From positions 1 through 43,624 of IMG/VR virus record IMGVR_UViG_3300044814_000055: DNA of 43,624 nt; one strand, written 5' to 3'. Each line of letters opens with the position of its first letter. Position 1 is the stretch's first letter. The translations under genes were made by a program, and so were the position numbers. This stretch comes from a virus. The notes below the pieces were generated by a model. It was not told the origin of the DNA and did no database searches. It saw only the letters and a program-made list of their open reading frames with translations. Positions 1 to 8,312 of this stretch are shown here, in pieces.

Positions 1-24
1 GCCGGGGACTTGTAGCGTCGGCTG

Positions 25-672
25 GTGACGAGCGCGGGCACGGAGGCGATCGCGGATCTCGTGAAGAGACACGGGGCGAGGGCGGTCGCGCGCAAGCTCG
101 GCGTCGACCACAAATCGATCGCGAAGCTGGCCAAGGGGTCGAAGCCGCGGGCGGCGATGCTCGCGAAGCTGAAGGCGCAGTATTCCGTGGACCCGGCGCT
201 GTTCGCGAGCGGCGAAAAGCCTACGATCGTGCCGGCCACTGCGAAAAGGCGCGCAAATTATTCCAAGAAATATTCCGCGAAGACTTCACCGGAGCCGAGC
301 TCGCCGGAGCGTAGGACGGCCATTGCAAGCGAGATGCAGGACACCCGGCCGGCGCCGGGCTCGCATTTGCTCGAGGGCCCCCTCGACTCGCGCTCGGCGC
401 TCGAGAGCATGGTGCGTGGGCTGAGCAAGCAGCTCGAGGCGCTCAATGCTGACCCGAAGGCGACGGCCCGGGAGCGTTCGCAGGTGGCGAGCGCGGTGAC
501 GGCCGCGATGCGCCTGGTCACGAAGCTCGACGGCTCGACGTCGCTGACGATGTCGGGGATCCTCCGGTCCGACCACTGGGTCAAGCTTCGGGACGGACTT
601 TGCGAGGTGCTCGCCCCGCACCCCGAGGCGCTCTCCGACGTCTCCGTGTTCCTCCGGAAGCTTTCCGAGTGA
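25..672 (+). CDS. putative terminase small subunit
   Basis: Probable DNA-recognition subunit of the packaging motor, 215 aa with a GTG start. The N-terminus (about residues 8-38) reads as a helix-turn-helix (ARAVARKLGVDHKSIAKL), as expected for pac-site binding. A low-complexity linker follows, then a helical C-terminal region (about 120-215) that could mediate oligomerisation. Its stop overlaps the start of the large terminase as GTGA, the usual order of small then large subunit. Identification rests on position and HTH rather than a family-specific motif; another DNA-binding protein is possible. Confidence 0.65.
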   Translation: MTSAGTEAIADLVKRHGARAVARKLGVDHKSIAKLAKGSKPRAAMLAKLKAQYSVDPALFASGEKPTIVPATAKRRANYSKKYSAKTSPEPSSPERRTAIASEMQDTRPAPGSHLLEGPLDSRSALESMVRGLSKQLEALNADPKATARERSQVASAVTAAMRLVTKLDGSTSLTMSGILRSDHWVKLRDGLCEVLAPHPEALSDVSVFLRKLSE

Positions 673-2270
673 AGCCGCGGCGCACCCGATCGCGGACGCT
701 CGCGGCGGACCTGTCATCGGCCGTCGATCGAACCCTCGCGGCTGTGCGGTCTGGGGAGTACCCGCTGACGCAATACCAGCGCGACCCGGTCAGGTACGTC
801 CGCGAGCGGCTTCGGGTCAAAGTCATCATGCCGCACCAAGCGGCCATCCTCGAAGCGCTCGCCGCGGGGATCGCCGGTTTGGCACACCCGCGCGTTGCGG
901 TGCGAAGCGGGCAAAAGAGCGGGAAAACAGCCACGGCCGTGTGGGCTGCCCTCTGGTTTTACGAGTGCTTCGCGGGCGCTCAGGTGCTCATGACGGCGGC
1001 CATCGAGGCGCAGACGCGCGGCGTTCTCTGGAAGGAGCTCGGCGACACGAAGCGGCGAGCGGAAACGGAAGGGGCCCACATCGACGGCGACCTGTCTCGA
1101 GCGCCCGGCACGGGCCTGGTGAGTTCGGACGGGTCGAGGACGATCCGAGGCGTCTCGGGGCGAGACATCGAAGCGCTGGCCGGCGTCTCTGGGCGGCAAC
1201 TGATGATCGTCGACGAGGCGAGTCACTTGCCCGAAGAAAAGGCGCAAGTCTTCGCCGGCAATCAGATGGGCGGGGGCGGAGCGATCTTGCTCATCAGCAA
1301 CCCCACGGCGAACGCGGGCCCCTTCTACGAGGCCTTCCACGCGATGGGGGCATGGTGGCAGAAGTTTCACGTCAATTGCCTCGAGGTTGCGAAATGGCAA
1401 GTCGCCAACGACGTACGGATCCCGTTCACGACGAGCGCCGAGAAGATCGAAGAGGCGCGCGAGATGTACGGCGAGGACTCGCCCTTTTGGTACTGGCGCG
1501 TGCTCGGGGAATTCCTGCGAAACGAGACGGGGCGAGTCAACCCGATGATCCGGATCGAGGCCGCGATCGCGAGGTGGGCGGACGCCTCCGATGCTGGCCC
1601 GCTTGCGATTGGATACGACCCGGCCGGCGACGGCATCGACGCCGACGAGCACGGGTTTGCCGCGGTGCGCGGCTCGAAGTGCATGGCCATGCATCGACGC
1701 CGAGGGCTCAGGGAGGAAGACGCCCTGCACGAGCTTTACGCGTTCATGAGCGACCATCGGCGGGGCGGAGAGCCCGTGTGGATCATCGTCGACGCGGAGG
1801 GCCCGATCGGCTCGATGTACTACGGGCGCCTTCGCGCGGAGTCCGAGCGGCGCAAGATTCACGACCCGGCCAATGCGTTCGACGTGCAGCCGGTTCGCGC
1901 CTCGAGTCGGTTCGTCCGCGATAAGCGCAAGTTTGACCGCGTGCGCGATGAGCTTGTGTGGGTGCTTTCCCAATGGCTCGTCGATGGGGCGATCCCGAAC
2001 GATCCGAAGCTTCAGGCAGAGCTTTACGCGCCTGTGTGGGAACCGAACGCAAACGGCAAGCTTCAATGCACGAGAAAAGCGGAGCTTCGCGACAAGCTTG
2101 GCCGCTCGCCGGACTCCTTCGACGCGCTCGCTCTCGCGGTCTGGCCGCGGCGCAATCACGCCGGCGAAGCCCCGGCGCCGGCGGCGCCCCCACAGGACGC
2201 GCAGGACGCAGCGTTCATGTACGACCAGCAAGCCGCGGGGGATGTGTGGTGGCCGGACGGCGGAGGCTAG
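669..2270 (+). CDS. terminase large subunit
   Basis: ATP-driven DNA packaging motor and headful nuclease, 533 aa. The GTG at 669 is chosen because it overlaps the upstream stop (GTGA); the longer frame from 600 lies inside the small-subunit gene. A Walker A-like motif (RSGQKSGKT) is followed by Walker B (LMIVDEASH) and the coupling segment LLISNPTANAGPFYEAF. The C-terminal nuclease half carries acidic motifs AIGYDPAGDG, WIIVDAEGP and PDSFDALALAVW. It is full length for the family. Its TAG stop overlaps the stop of the convergent portal gene by a few bases, leaving no room for an intergenic terminator. Confidence 0.93.
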   Translation: MKPRRTRSRTLAADLSSAVDRTLAAVRSGEYPLTQYQRDPVRYVRERLRVKVIMPHQAAILEALAAGIAGLAHPRVAVRSGQKSGKTATAVWAALWFYECFAGAQVLMTAAIEAQTRGVLWKELGDTKRRAETEGAHIDGDLSRAPGTGLVSSDGSRTIRGVSGRDIEALAGVSGRQLMIVDEASHLPEEKAQVFAGNQMGGGGAILLISNPTANAGPFYEAFHAMGAWWQKFHVNCLEVAKWQVANDVRIPFTTSAEKIEEAREMYGEDSPFWYWRVLGEFLRNETGRVNPMIRIEAAIARWADASDAGPLAIGYDPAGDGIDADEHGFAAVRGSKCMAMHRRRGLREEDALHELYAFMSDHRRGGEPVWIIVDAEGPIGSMYYGRLRAESERRKIHDPANAFDVQPVRASSRFVRDKRKFDRVRDELVWVLSQWLVDGAIPNDPKLQAELYAPVWEPNANGKLQCTRKAELRDKLGRSPDSFDALALAVWPRRNHAGEAPAPAAPPQDAQDAAFMYDQQAAGDVWWPDGGG

Positions 2271-3661
2271 GCCGCCTGGTCGTTCGCTGGCGGCGGTGCG
2301 CCCGTAGGCTCTTCCGTCTTCACTTCGGGCATCGGGGCCCCCTCGGACACGGGCACGCCGAAGCGCGCTAGTATCTCTGTGATGTTGAGAGACACCGGGT
2401 CCGTCGTTCCCGCCGCGACCTGCGCGGCCGCAATCGCCTCGACCAGTCCCTTGATGGCATTGGCGACCGTGACGAGGGTCGAAGCCTCCGTCGAGCGATC
2501 CTTCGGTGCGCTGACGTCGGTCTCGATGCGCGTCGCGTTCGCGAGGGCGTCGACGCCCCAACGGCGACCGATGAAGCCGGGCAGGATCTGCGTATTGACG
2601 GTGTGATCCCATCCGTCGGCGGTCGTTTTGATTATGTCGAGGGCGACGACGCGAAAGACGTCAAGATTCGTGAAGCCCGTCGTTCCTTGCAACATGACGG
2701 CCGAACCGCAAAGCGCGGTCGCGATCTCTTCGTTGTACGTCTTAATCGAATTTTCGTAGATCTCGATGCCGCGACCGTTGCTCTCGATGAGCTTCACTTC
2801 CCAGCCGGCGGGGATGGCAAATGCCGAATTCATCGCCCATCGAATGATGCCATTGAGAAGGCTTCGCTTGTCGTCCTCGCTCGCGCCGAGCGGCGACTGC
2901 GCGACGCGCGCCGGGTGCGAGTGCTTCATCTCGTAGGACTGTCGAGCGAAGAGCGTCTGCGTTTTGTTGATGTACGAGCGCCCGAGAGTGTTCCAGACTC
3001 CCGAATTCCACGGAGCGAGGCGCCCTCCCGGAATGTGAAGGATCCACGTATTGCCGTCCTCGTCGGGCACGCCGGGCGTGATGGGCATGAAGCCGACGAT
3101 CGAGCGGTAAAACCACCGATTCTTGGTCCACATGAAATAGAGATTTTGCGGATACCGGCGCACGAGCACCGGGAAGTCCCGGCCTTGCACGGGGACGAGC
3201 GTGCCGACCGACACGCCGGCGGTGATGCCGTCGCCGCACATCAGGCGCGCCTCGGTCGCGGGGATCATCTCGTCGTAGACGCTGCGGTCGCTCGCATTTC
3301 GCGACTGAAGGACGTCGATGATCTCGCGGTCGCCGTAGTAGCGCTTGGGGAAGTTGCAGACGCTTGTTCGCGCGTCGAGCATGCCGCGCACGACGCCATC
3401 GATCTTCATCGACTCGCACAGCTGCCCGACCATCGTCATGTCACCGTTCGAGACCTGGCGCTGCGCGCGCTCGATGTCCGGCGGGTACCATCGAAGCCGG
3501 ACTTGCGGGATCGGCTCGAGCTCGCCCCCGAGGGCTTGGCGCGCTGAACGCGTCCAGTCGTCGCCGAGCTCGGGGCCGTAGGTCGGTGTGGGCGGAGCAA
3601 ACGTCGAGATCCCGAGAAGCGCGGCAACGAGATCCTTGATCGAGTCTTTGACCGTGGGCAC
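2267..3661 (-). CDS. portal protein (DUF935 / Mu gp29-like), inverted
   Basis: Dodecameric portal through which DNA enters the capsid, 464 aa with a GTG start. The order is typical of Mu gp29/DUF935 portals: an N-terminal arm, a central region with VRRYPQNLYFMWT and WILHIPGGRLAPW, then FAIPAGWEVKLIES and the C-terminal stretch GSAVMLQGTTGFTNLDV. It is the only virion gene on the minus strand: the terminase before it and the protease after it both point right, so it cannot share their transcript and needs its own promoter, presumably near 3662-3744. No clear Shine-Dalgarno precedes the GTG. Family assignment is good; the inversion is seen directly. Confidence 0.85.
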   Translation of the reverse strand: MPTVKDSIKDLVAALLGISTFAPPTPTYGPELGDDWTRSARQALGGELEPIPQVRLRWYPPDIERAQRQVSNGDMTMVGQLCESMKIDGVVRGMLDARTSVCNFPKRYYGDREIIDVLQSRNASDRSVYDEMIPATEARLMCGDGITAGVSVGTLVPVQGRDFPVLVRRYPQNLYFMWTKNRWFYRSIVGFMPITPGVPDEDGNTWILHIPGGRLAPWNSGVWNTLGRSYINKTQTLFARQSYEMKHSHPARVAQSPLGASEDDKRSLLNGIIRWAMNSAFAIPAGWEVKLIESNGRGIEIYENSIKTYNEEIATALCGSAVMLQGTTGFTNLDVFRVVALDIIKTTADGWDHTVNTQILPGFIGRRWGVDALANATRIETDVSAPKDRSTEASTLVTVANAIKGLVEAIAAAQVAAGTTDPVSLNITEILARFGVPVSEGAPMPEVKTEEPTGAPPPANDQAA

Positions 3662-3676
3662 GACTCACACCATTAC

Positions 3677-3713
3677 GCGGGCCCACGTGCGCGTTCCGAA
3701 CGGGCGGGCCCGC
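3677..3713. repeat. GC-rich inverted repeat between divergent portal and protease genes
   Basis: Arms GCGGGCCC (3677-3684) and GGGCCCGC (3706-3713) are separated by 21 bases, in the 83-bp gap between the divergent portal and protease/scaffold genes. It could form a hairpin in either transcript or serve as an operator. There is no T-tract after it that would make it a convincing intrinsic terminator, and I could not place a convincing promoter here. Confidence 0.5.
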
Positions 3714-3744
3714 TTTGGGGAAACAGCGATCGGCCCGGTAGCTC

Positions 3745-5208
3745 TTGGCGCAGATGAAGCGCCGCGTGCGTTACGCCCCGCCGAAGGGCCCCGTCGCCAT
3801 TGCCCCGAAGGCATGGGGCGCGGATTTCTTTTTCTTCGAGAGCGCCGCTCAACCGATCTTCACGCTCGAGGGTCCCTACGCCGTGGTCGAGGTAGCGGGC
3901 CCGCTGTCGCAGCACGAAGGATTTTGCTTCGACTCCTATGACGAGATTCGAAGCCGGCTTGCGTCGGCTCTCGAGTCCGAGGCGCCGCAAGTGTGCCTTC
4001 GCATCGACTCGCCCGGGGGCGACTACACCGGAGCCATTGAGCTTTCGCGCGATCTTCGTGCGATGGCTGCGGCCGCGGGCAAGCGCCTCGTCGCGTTCAC
4101 CGATGGCCAAGCGCTTTCCGCCGGATACGCGATCGCCTGCGCGGCCGAAGAGATCGTGTCGACCGACAGCGCGGCCGTCGGGTCGATCGGCGTATGGGCT
4201 CCGCTCGTCGATCTCACCGCTCAGGACGCGATGTTCGGCGCGAAAGTGATGATCGCGGCGAGCGGCGTTGCGAAGTCAGACAGAAATCCGCATGTCGGAA
4301 TCACCGACGAGGCGTTCGCTCGACTTCAAGCCCAGATCGACGAGCAGGCGGCGCTCTTTTTCGATCTCGTGAGCGAATGCCGCGGCTTGCCAATCTCGAA
4401 GATCAAGGCGCTCGACGGCGCTGAGCTCTTTGGGCAACGGGGCATCGCTGCGGGACTCTCCGATCGACTGGTGAACTCCTGGTCCGCGTTTCTCACATCT
4501 CAAGGAACCCCCATGGCAACGAAGGCGAGCAAATACGACGAGGCAATGGGCGCCCTAAAGCGCGCTGCCGAGGGCGATGACGAGGACGCGAAAAAGGCGA
4601 AGAAAGCCTTGAAGGCCCTCGAAGAGCCGACCGAGGACGAGAAGAAAAAGGACGACGACGACAAAGCGGCCGCAGCTGCCGCGGCGGAAGCCAAGTCCAA
4701 GTCCGAAGCGGACGACAAGGAAAAGGACGAGAAGAAAAAGGACGAAGAGGCGAAGGCCATGGCCCACAACGCCGTGGCTCTCGCGAAGGAAGTCGCGACC
4801 CTGAAAGCTGCGGAGGCAACCCGCGTCGCAGCCGAGGCCAAAGCGGCCGAAGACACACAGCGCGCGGCCCTCTTCGCTCAGCGCCCCGACTTCAGCGAAG
4901 CGCAAAAGAAGACGCTCGCGAAGATGCCTCTCGCCGACGTCGATGACGCGGTGAAAAACTGGCCGAAGGCGACGGCCCTCCCAGGATCGGCCGCGGCCGC
5001 GATGACGCCGACGCTCGGGCGTGAGCGCCAGGCGTACGAGCCGACACTGTCGGCCGAAGAGCAAGCGCTGCTCGCCGGCTCGGACCCGAGCCGCAAAGCA
5101 GCAGCGACCGCCCCGACGCAGCTTCGAGGGACGGGATTTCACGTCAACTACACCGATCCGAAAGTCGCGCTCGCGCGGCTCGCTGAGCTCGAGAAGGAGA
5201 CCGTCTGA
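3745..5208 (+). CDS. S49-family head maturation protease fused to scaffold
   Basis: Prohead protease-scaffold polyprotein, 487 aa from TTG at 3745 (ATG 9 bases downstream is an alternative). Residues about 40-240 form a SppA/S49 (ClpP-like) fold: IDSPGGDYTGAIEL, nucleophile Ser125 in QALSAGYAIACAAEE, and DSAAVGSIGVW; Lys177 is a candidate general base. Residues about 257-487 are a highly charged Lys/Glu/Ala-rich coiled coil typical of scaffolds, ending in a capsid-binding tail. The coiled-coil part can also be translated alone from an internal start (see 4513-5208). It overlaps the decoration gene as ATGA. The enzyme is expected to act in assembling proheads and to self-destruct. Confidence 0.88.
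   Translation: MAQMKRRVRYAPPKGPVAIAPKAWGADFFFFESAAQPIFTLEGPYAVVEVAGPLSQHEGFCFDSYDEIRSRLASALESEAPQVCLRIDSPGGDYTGAIELSRDLRAMAAAAGKRLVAFTDGQALSAGYAIACAAEEIVSTDSAAVGSIGVWAPLVDLTAQDAMFGAKVMIAASGVAKSDRNPHVGITDEAFARLQAQIDEQAALFFDLVSECRGLPISKIKALDGAELFGQRGIAAGLSDRLVNSWSAFLTSQGTPMATKASKYDEAMGALKRAAEGDDEDAKKAKKALKALEEPTEDEKKKDDDDKAAAAAAAEAKSKSEADDKEKDEKKKDEEAKAMAHNAVALAKEVATLKAAEATRVAAEAKAAEDTQRAALFAQRPDFSEAQKKTLAKMPLADVDDAVKNWPKATALPGSAAAAMTPTLGRERQAYEPTLSAEEQALLAGSDPSRKAAATAPTQLRGTGFHVNYTDPKVALARLAELEKETV
4513..5208 (+). CDS. nested in-frame scaffold protein (internal start)
   Basis: An ATG at 4513 lies in frame inside the protease gene, preceded by an AAGGA Shine-Dalgarno six to seven bases upstream, exactly at the boundary between the peptidase domain and the Lys/Glu/Ala coiled coil. 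It would give a free 231-aa scaffold, the same arrangement as lambda C/Nu3. The position of the ribosome site is seen; actual separate production is inferred from that precedent. Confidence 0.6.
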   Translation: MATKASKYDEAMGALKRAAEGDDEDAKKAKKALKALEEPTEDEKKKDDDDKAAAAAAAEAKSKSEADDKEKDEKKKDEEAKAMAHNAVALAKEVATLKAAEATRVAAEAKAAEDTQRAALFAQRPDFSEAQKKTLAKMPLADVDDAVKNWPKATALPGSAAAAMTPTLGRERQAYEPTLSAEEQALLAGSDPSRKAAATAPTQLRGTGFHVNYTDPKVALARLAELEKETV

Positions 5209-5648
5209 TGGCCGCTCTCACCGGAACCCGCGTGCTGCTTGTGCAGCCGGGCAAGATCAAGAGCGGGACCTTCCCGCTGGCCGTCGCTGCCAAGGCCTTC
5301 GAAGGCGGAATGGCCTGCTTCGACACGGCCGCCTACGGGGCCCTCAAGCAGGGAGCCGTCTCGACGACGCTGCAAGCGATCGGGCGCTTCTCGCAGAACG
5401 TGGACAACACAGCAGGCGGCGCAAACGTGCCGGTCGGCGTCGTCCTCGATCGAGAGCATGACATCGAATACTGGGACAGCGTCGGAGGCGGCGGAGCGAT
5501 CACGATCGCGAACCTCTTTCAGCCCGTCTACATCGCGAGCGATCACGAGCTGACGACGGTAGCCACGGGCGCGTCGATCTACGGCCGCGTGTGGCTCGTC
5601 GGTCCGCAAGGCTACCCCGGAGGCATCGGCGTCGAGCCGCTCTTCTGA
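5208..5648 (+). CDS. capsid decoration / head-stabilising protein
   Basis: 146 aa, ATG overlapping the upstream stop (ATGA) with AGGAGA a few bases before. It is glycine- and beta-rich (PVGVVLDREHDIEYWDSVG, GASIYGRVWLVGPQGYPGG) and sits between scaffold and major capsid genes, the standard place for a decoration protein in Mu-like and lambda-like head operons. The resemblance is to DUF2190-type capsid cement proteins; I see no catalytic motif. Confidence 0.65.
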   Translation: MAALTGTRVLLVQPGKIKSGTFPLAVAAKAFEGGMACFDTAAYGALKQGAVSTTLQAIGRFSQNVDNTAGGANVPVGVVLDREHDIEYWDSVGGGGAITIANLFQPVYIASDHELTTVATGASIYGRVWLVGPQGYPGGIGVEPLF

Positions 5649-5692
5649 TCCTGCTCCCCGCACCAAAGACGACGAGAGAAAGGCCATAGACC

Positions 5693-6823
5693 ATGTCAGG
5701 CGGCGCCATCACTGCGGATTTCATCTTCTCGATCGAGAAGAGAATGCGCAACTTCAACGAACGCGGGTATGCGCGATTCACCGCGAGCGAAAACAACTGG
5801 GCATCCAAGCTGCTCCGGGACACGAACATCGACGGCAAATCGGAGCGCGTGACGTTCCTGCTCTCGACTGCTTCGATCGAGCAGACCACGCCCAACGATG
5901 GCGGAGAGAGCACGGGGCCGATCAACTTCGACGAGCTCGCGACCGTCACGACCGAGTACTTTCCGGCGTTTCACCGTCGCGGCTACAAGATCAACAAGCT
6001 GAAATACCTCAACATGCTCAAAGGCGGGATCGACCCGCTTGCGAAGTGGGCGGAGGACATCGGCACTTACGGCGCGTACTACCCGCAGCGCCTTCTCGTA
6101 CAGCGGATGCTCTACGGAGAGACGTCGATCGGCTACGACGGCGTGGCGTTTTTCAGCGCCTCGCACCCGAATCACCCCCTCATTCCGGCGCTCGGCACGT
6201 ACGCCAACCTTTTCACGGGCGCAGCTTCGGGAAGCTACCCGGGCGCGCTACCGATCGATGACACGATCTCGGCCGATCTTGCGCTGACCAACCTGACGAA
6301 GGCTCTCGCCTACATCATGGGCGTCCCTGCCCAGCCGAACGGTGCCGGCGACCCCCGCTTGCTCGAGCCGGCCTTCATTCTGCATCCCCCGCGCATGCTC
6401 GGGCGCGTTGCCCAGCTGACGGACGCCAACTTCCTCGCGCAAGCCGCGAGCGGTGGCGCTGGCTCGGCGGACGTGAGCCCGATCCTGAAAAAGTGGAGAC
6501 TGACCGAACCGATCCTCGCGAAAGAACTCGACGGTTCGCGCTCGTACACGTTCCCGAGTCCGCTGACGGGCCTCAATGTGACCGTGACCGGCGACGACAA
6601 GACGTACTACATCGTCGCTCGCGAAGCGTCCGAGACGCAGCTCGGCGCGTACCTCTTTCACCGACGACTGCCCTTCACGCTCCACACGTACTCGGGCGAG
6701 TCGGGAAGCGAAGGCGTCGACGCGATCCTCGGCCGCTCGCAAGAGCTCGAGTACCACTACGACGGCGCCATGGCCGTCAACGAGGGGCACCCCTACACGA
6801 TCTTCAAGTTCAAGGGAGCCTGA
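5693..6823 (+). CDS. major capsid protein (Mu gpT-like)
   Basis: 376 aa, near the usual length for Mu gpT-type major head subunits. Family hallmarks are the N-terminal FNERGYARFTASENNWASKL-like region, the long helix YKINKLKYLNMLKGGIDPLAKW, LVQRMLYGETSIGYDGVAFFSASHPN, and the C-terminal VDAILGRSQELEYHYDGAMAV. It follows the protease, scaffold and decoration genes in canonical order and would form the HK97-fold shell after scaffold digestion. Expected to be among the most highly expressed late genes. Confidence 0.9.
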   Translation: MSGGAITADFIFSIEKRMRNFNERGYARFTASENNWASKLLRDTNIDGKSERVTFLLSTASIEQTTPNDGGESTGPINFDELATVTTEYFPAFHRRGYKINKLKYLNMLKGGIDPLAKWAEDIGTYGAYYPQRLLVQRMLYGETSIGYDGVAFFSASHPNHPLIPALGTYANLFTGAASGSYPGALPIDDTISADLALTNLTKALAYIMGVPAQPNGAGDPRLLEPAFILHPPRMLGRVAQLTDANFLAQAASGGAGSADVSPILKKWRLTEPILAKELDGSRSYTFPSPLTGLNVTVTGDDKTYYIVAREASETQLGAYLFHRRLPFTLHTYSGESGSEGVDAILGRSQELEYHYDGAMAVNEGHPYTIFKFKGA

Positions 6824-6835
6824 TAGGCGGGGGGA

Positions 6836-7615
6836 ATGCTCCCGCCGATCCCATTCTTCGACGTCTCCGGCTACAAGCGACGCTCGTCGTCGCTCACGCC
6901 CGAAGACATCGATCTCGCGACGACGCGCTTCCCTGGCTTCGTCGAGCACCGGATCGCGGGCGGGTCATCGAGAATCGGCGCGCGCCTCGCCAAGCGGTAC
7001 GCGACGCCGCTCGGCAAGTCCCCACCGCAACTGCTCGCGTTTGGAACGCTCCCCCCCGTCGTCACGCTGACGGGTCGGCCGACGCTCGGAAGTCTCGAGA
7101 TGGCCGTCCAAGTGACGACGCCCGGCATCGTGGGCGCAGCGGTCTTTCGCTGGTCTCAGGACGGAGGCGAGACCTGGACTTCGACGTCCACTGCGGCGAC
7201 GGTGGCGCTTGGAACGACGGGCCTGACCGCAAACTTCCCCGCGGGCAGCTACGGCGCGGACAACGTCTACCGCGCCTCGACGCCCATCCCTGAGATCGTG
7301 CTCGGCTGGCTGGTCGCGATCGTCGACGTCGACGTCTGGCGTCGGCGCGGGGTCAATCCTCAGGACCCCATGATCGAATTGGCCGTGGCGGACCGAACGG
7401 CGGCCCTTGCGGAGATCGAGGAAGCCGCGAACGCAAAAGAAGGGCTCTACGACCTGCCCACAAACGACATGTCGGGCGACTCGACGATCACGAGAAGCGG
7501 GCCGCTTTGCTACACGGAAAGCTCGCCCTTCGTTGGCGCGGATCTCATCGATCGGGCTGGTGTCTGCGAGGACGAAAACGGTACGGGTACCTACGGAGGC
7601 AATTGGAATGGCTAA
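6836..7615 (+). CDS. head-tail connector (DUF1320 / Mu gp36-like) with inserted Asp-box-like domain
   Basis: 259 aa, ATG with GGGGGGA immediately upstream. The N- and C-terminal parts match DUF1320 connectors: ATTRFPGFVEHRIAGGSSRI, GARLAKRYATPLGKSPP, then WLVAIVDVDVWRRRGVNPQDP and the AxxxIEEAAN helix. Between them about 75 residues are inserted that look like a beta-sandwich with one Asp-box (SQDGGETW). The family is normally near 140 aa, so the insertion explains the extra length. A similar insertion occurs in the tail sheath. Overlaps the next gene by 8 bases. Confidence 0.75.
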   Translation: MLPPIPFFDVSGYKRRSSSLTPEDIDLATTRFPGFVEHRIAGGSSRIGARLAKRYATPLGKSPPQLLAFGTLPPVVTLTGRPTLGSLEMAVQVTTPGIVGAAVFRWSQDGGETWTSTSTAATVALGTTGLTANFPAGSYGADNVYRASTPIPEIVLGWLVAIVDVDVWRRRGVNPQDPMIELAVADRTAALAEIEEAANAKEGLYDLPTNDMSGDSTITRSGPLCYTESSPFVGADLIDRAGVCEDENGTGTYGGNWNG

Positions 7616-8312
7616 CAAGACCCCCAAATCCGCAAGCGCCGCACAGAAGTCGGACGAGCCGGCGGTCGAGAGTGACGTCGACGTCGCAAGCGCCGCACAG
7701 AAGTCGGACGAGCCGGCGGTCGAGCAGGCGGAAGCGAGGGTCTGGCGGCGCGTCGAGGCGATCATTTCCGATCTCTTGTCCGTGCGCGAAAACCTTCTCG
7801 AGATTCACGCCTTCATCGAAGGGTGCCGAGCGGACGGTCCCGTGGACGCCACGGCGCCGGCGGGCATGCTCGCAGGCGTGCTGCTCCAGGCGGGAGGTGG
7901 TCTACACGTTGGGGACGGGCACGAACTGCGATGGCTGCTCGAGGCGCCCACACCGGCGCAGAAAGCGGCGGACCCAGACGGCAACCTCGCGACCCGCGCC
8001 CTCGTCGACTACCTGCTTTGCTCGATCGAGCACGGACGGCACCACCCGGATCTCAGAAAAGAGCGGCTCCAGCGCATTGCCCAATTGTGGCCCGAGTGCC
8101 GCACGAAGGCAGACGCCGACGCGGATGAAGCCGAGGCGCATCGTGACGAGATTGCAGACAAGGACGCCCGCGAGCAGGAAGCCCATCAAAAGCGCATCGG
8201 CGAGAAGCATCGGGCCGACATTGCGGCGCGCTCTCTTGCGCGCCCGGCTCCTCCCGTGCAGTCGCGCCCCGACGGCGAATTCGAAGAAAACGAAGCCCCC
8301 CGCGTCTCGTGA
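7608..8312 (+). CDS. unknown head-tail region protein; locus matched by a CRISPR spacer
   Basis: 234 aa, ATG at 7608 with GGAGG nine bases before. I do not recognise the family. The N-terminus has two copies of ASAAQKSDEPAVE encoded by an exact 40-bp DNA duplication (7631-7670 and 7685-7724). The middle is helical (WRRVEAIISDLLSVRENLLE, LVDYLLCSIEHGRHH) and the C-terminus is a charged coiled coil. It lies between two connector-type genes, so a tail-completion or chaperone role is possible. Positions 7928-7966 match spacer 26760-26798 (reverse complement) at 36 of 39 bases, making this the only gene here clearly hit by the phage's own array. Confidence 0.75.
   Translation: MANKTPKSASAAQKSDEPAVESDVDVASAAQKSDEPAVEQAEARVWRRVEAIISDLLSVRENLLEIHAFIEGCRADGPVDATAPAGMLAGVLLQAGGGLHVGDGHELRWLLEAPTPAQKAADPDGNLATRALVDYLLCSIEHGRHHPDLRKERLQRIAQLWPECRTKADADADEAEAHRDEIADKDAREQEAHQKRIGEKHRADIAARSLARPAPPVQSRPDGEFEENEAPRVS

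Noticed and set aside
714-2612. Long minus-strand open frame opposite the large terminase
   Set aside because: It is a codon-bias shadow: Arg-rich, no ribosome site and fully antisense to a certain gene. Similar shadows across the window were left out.
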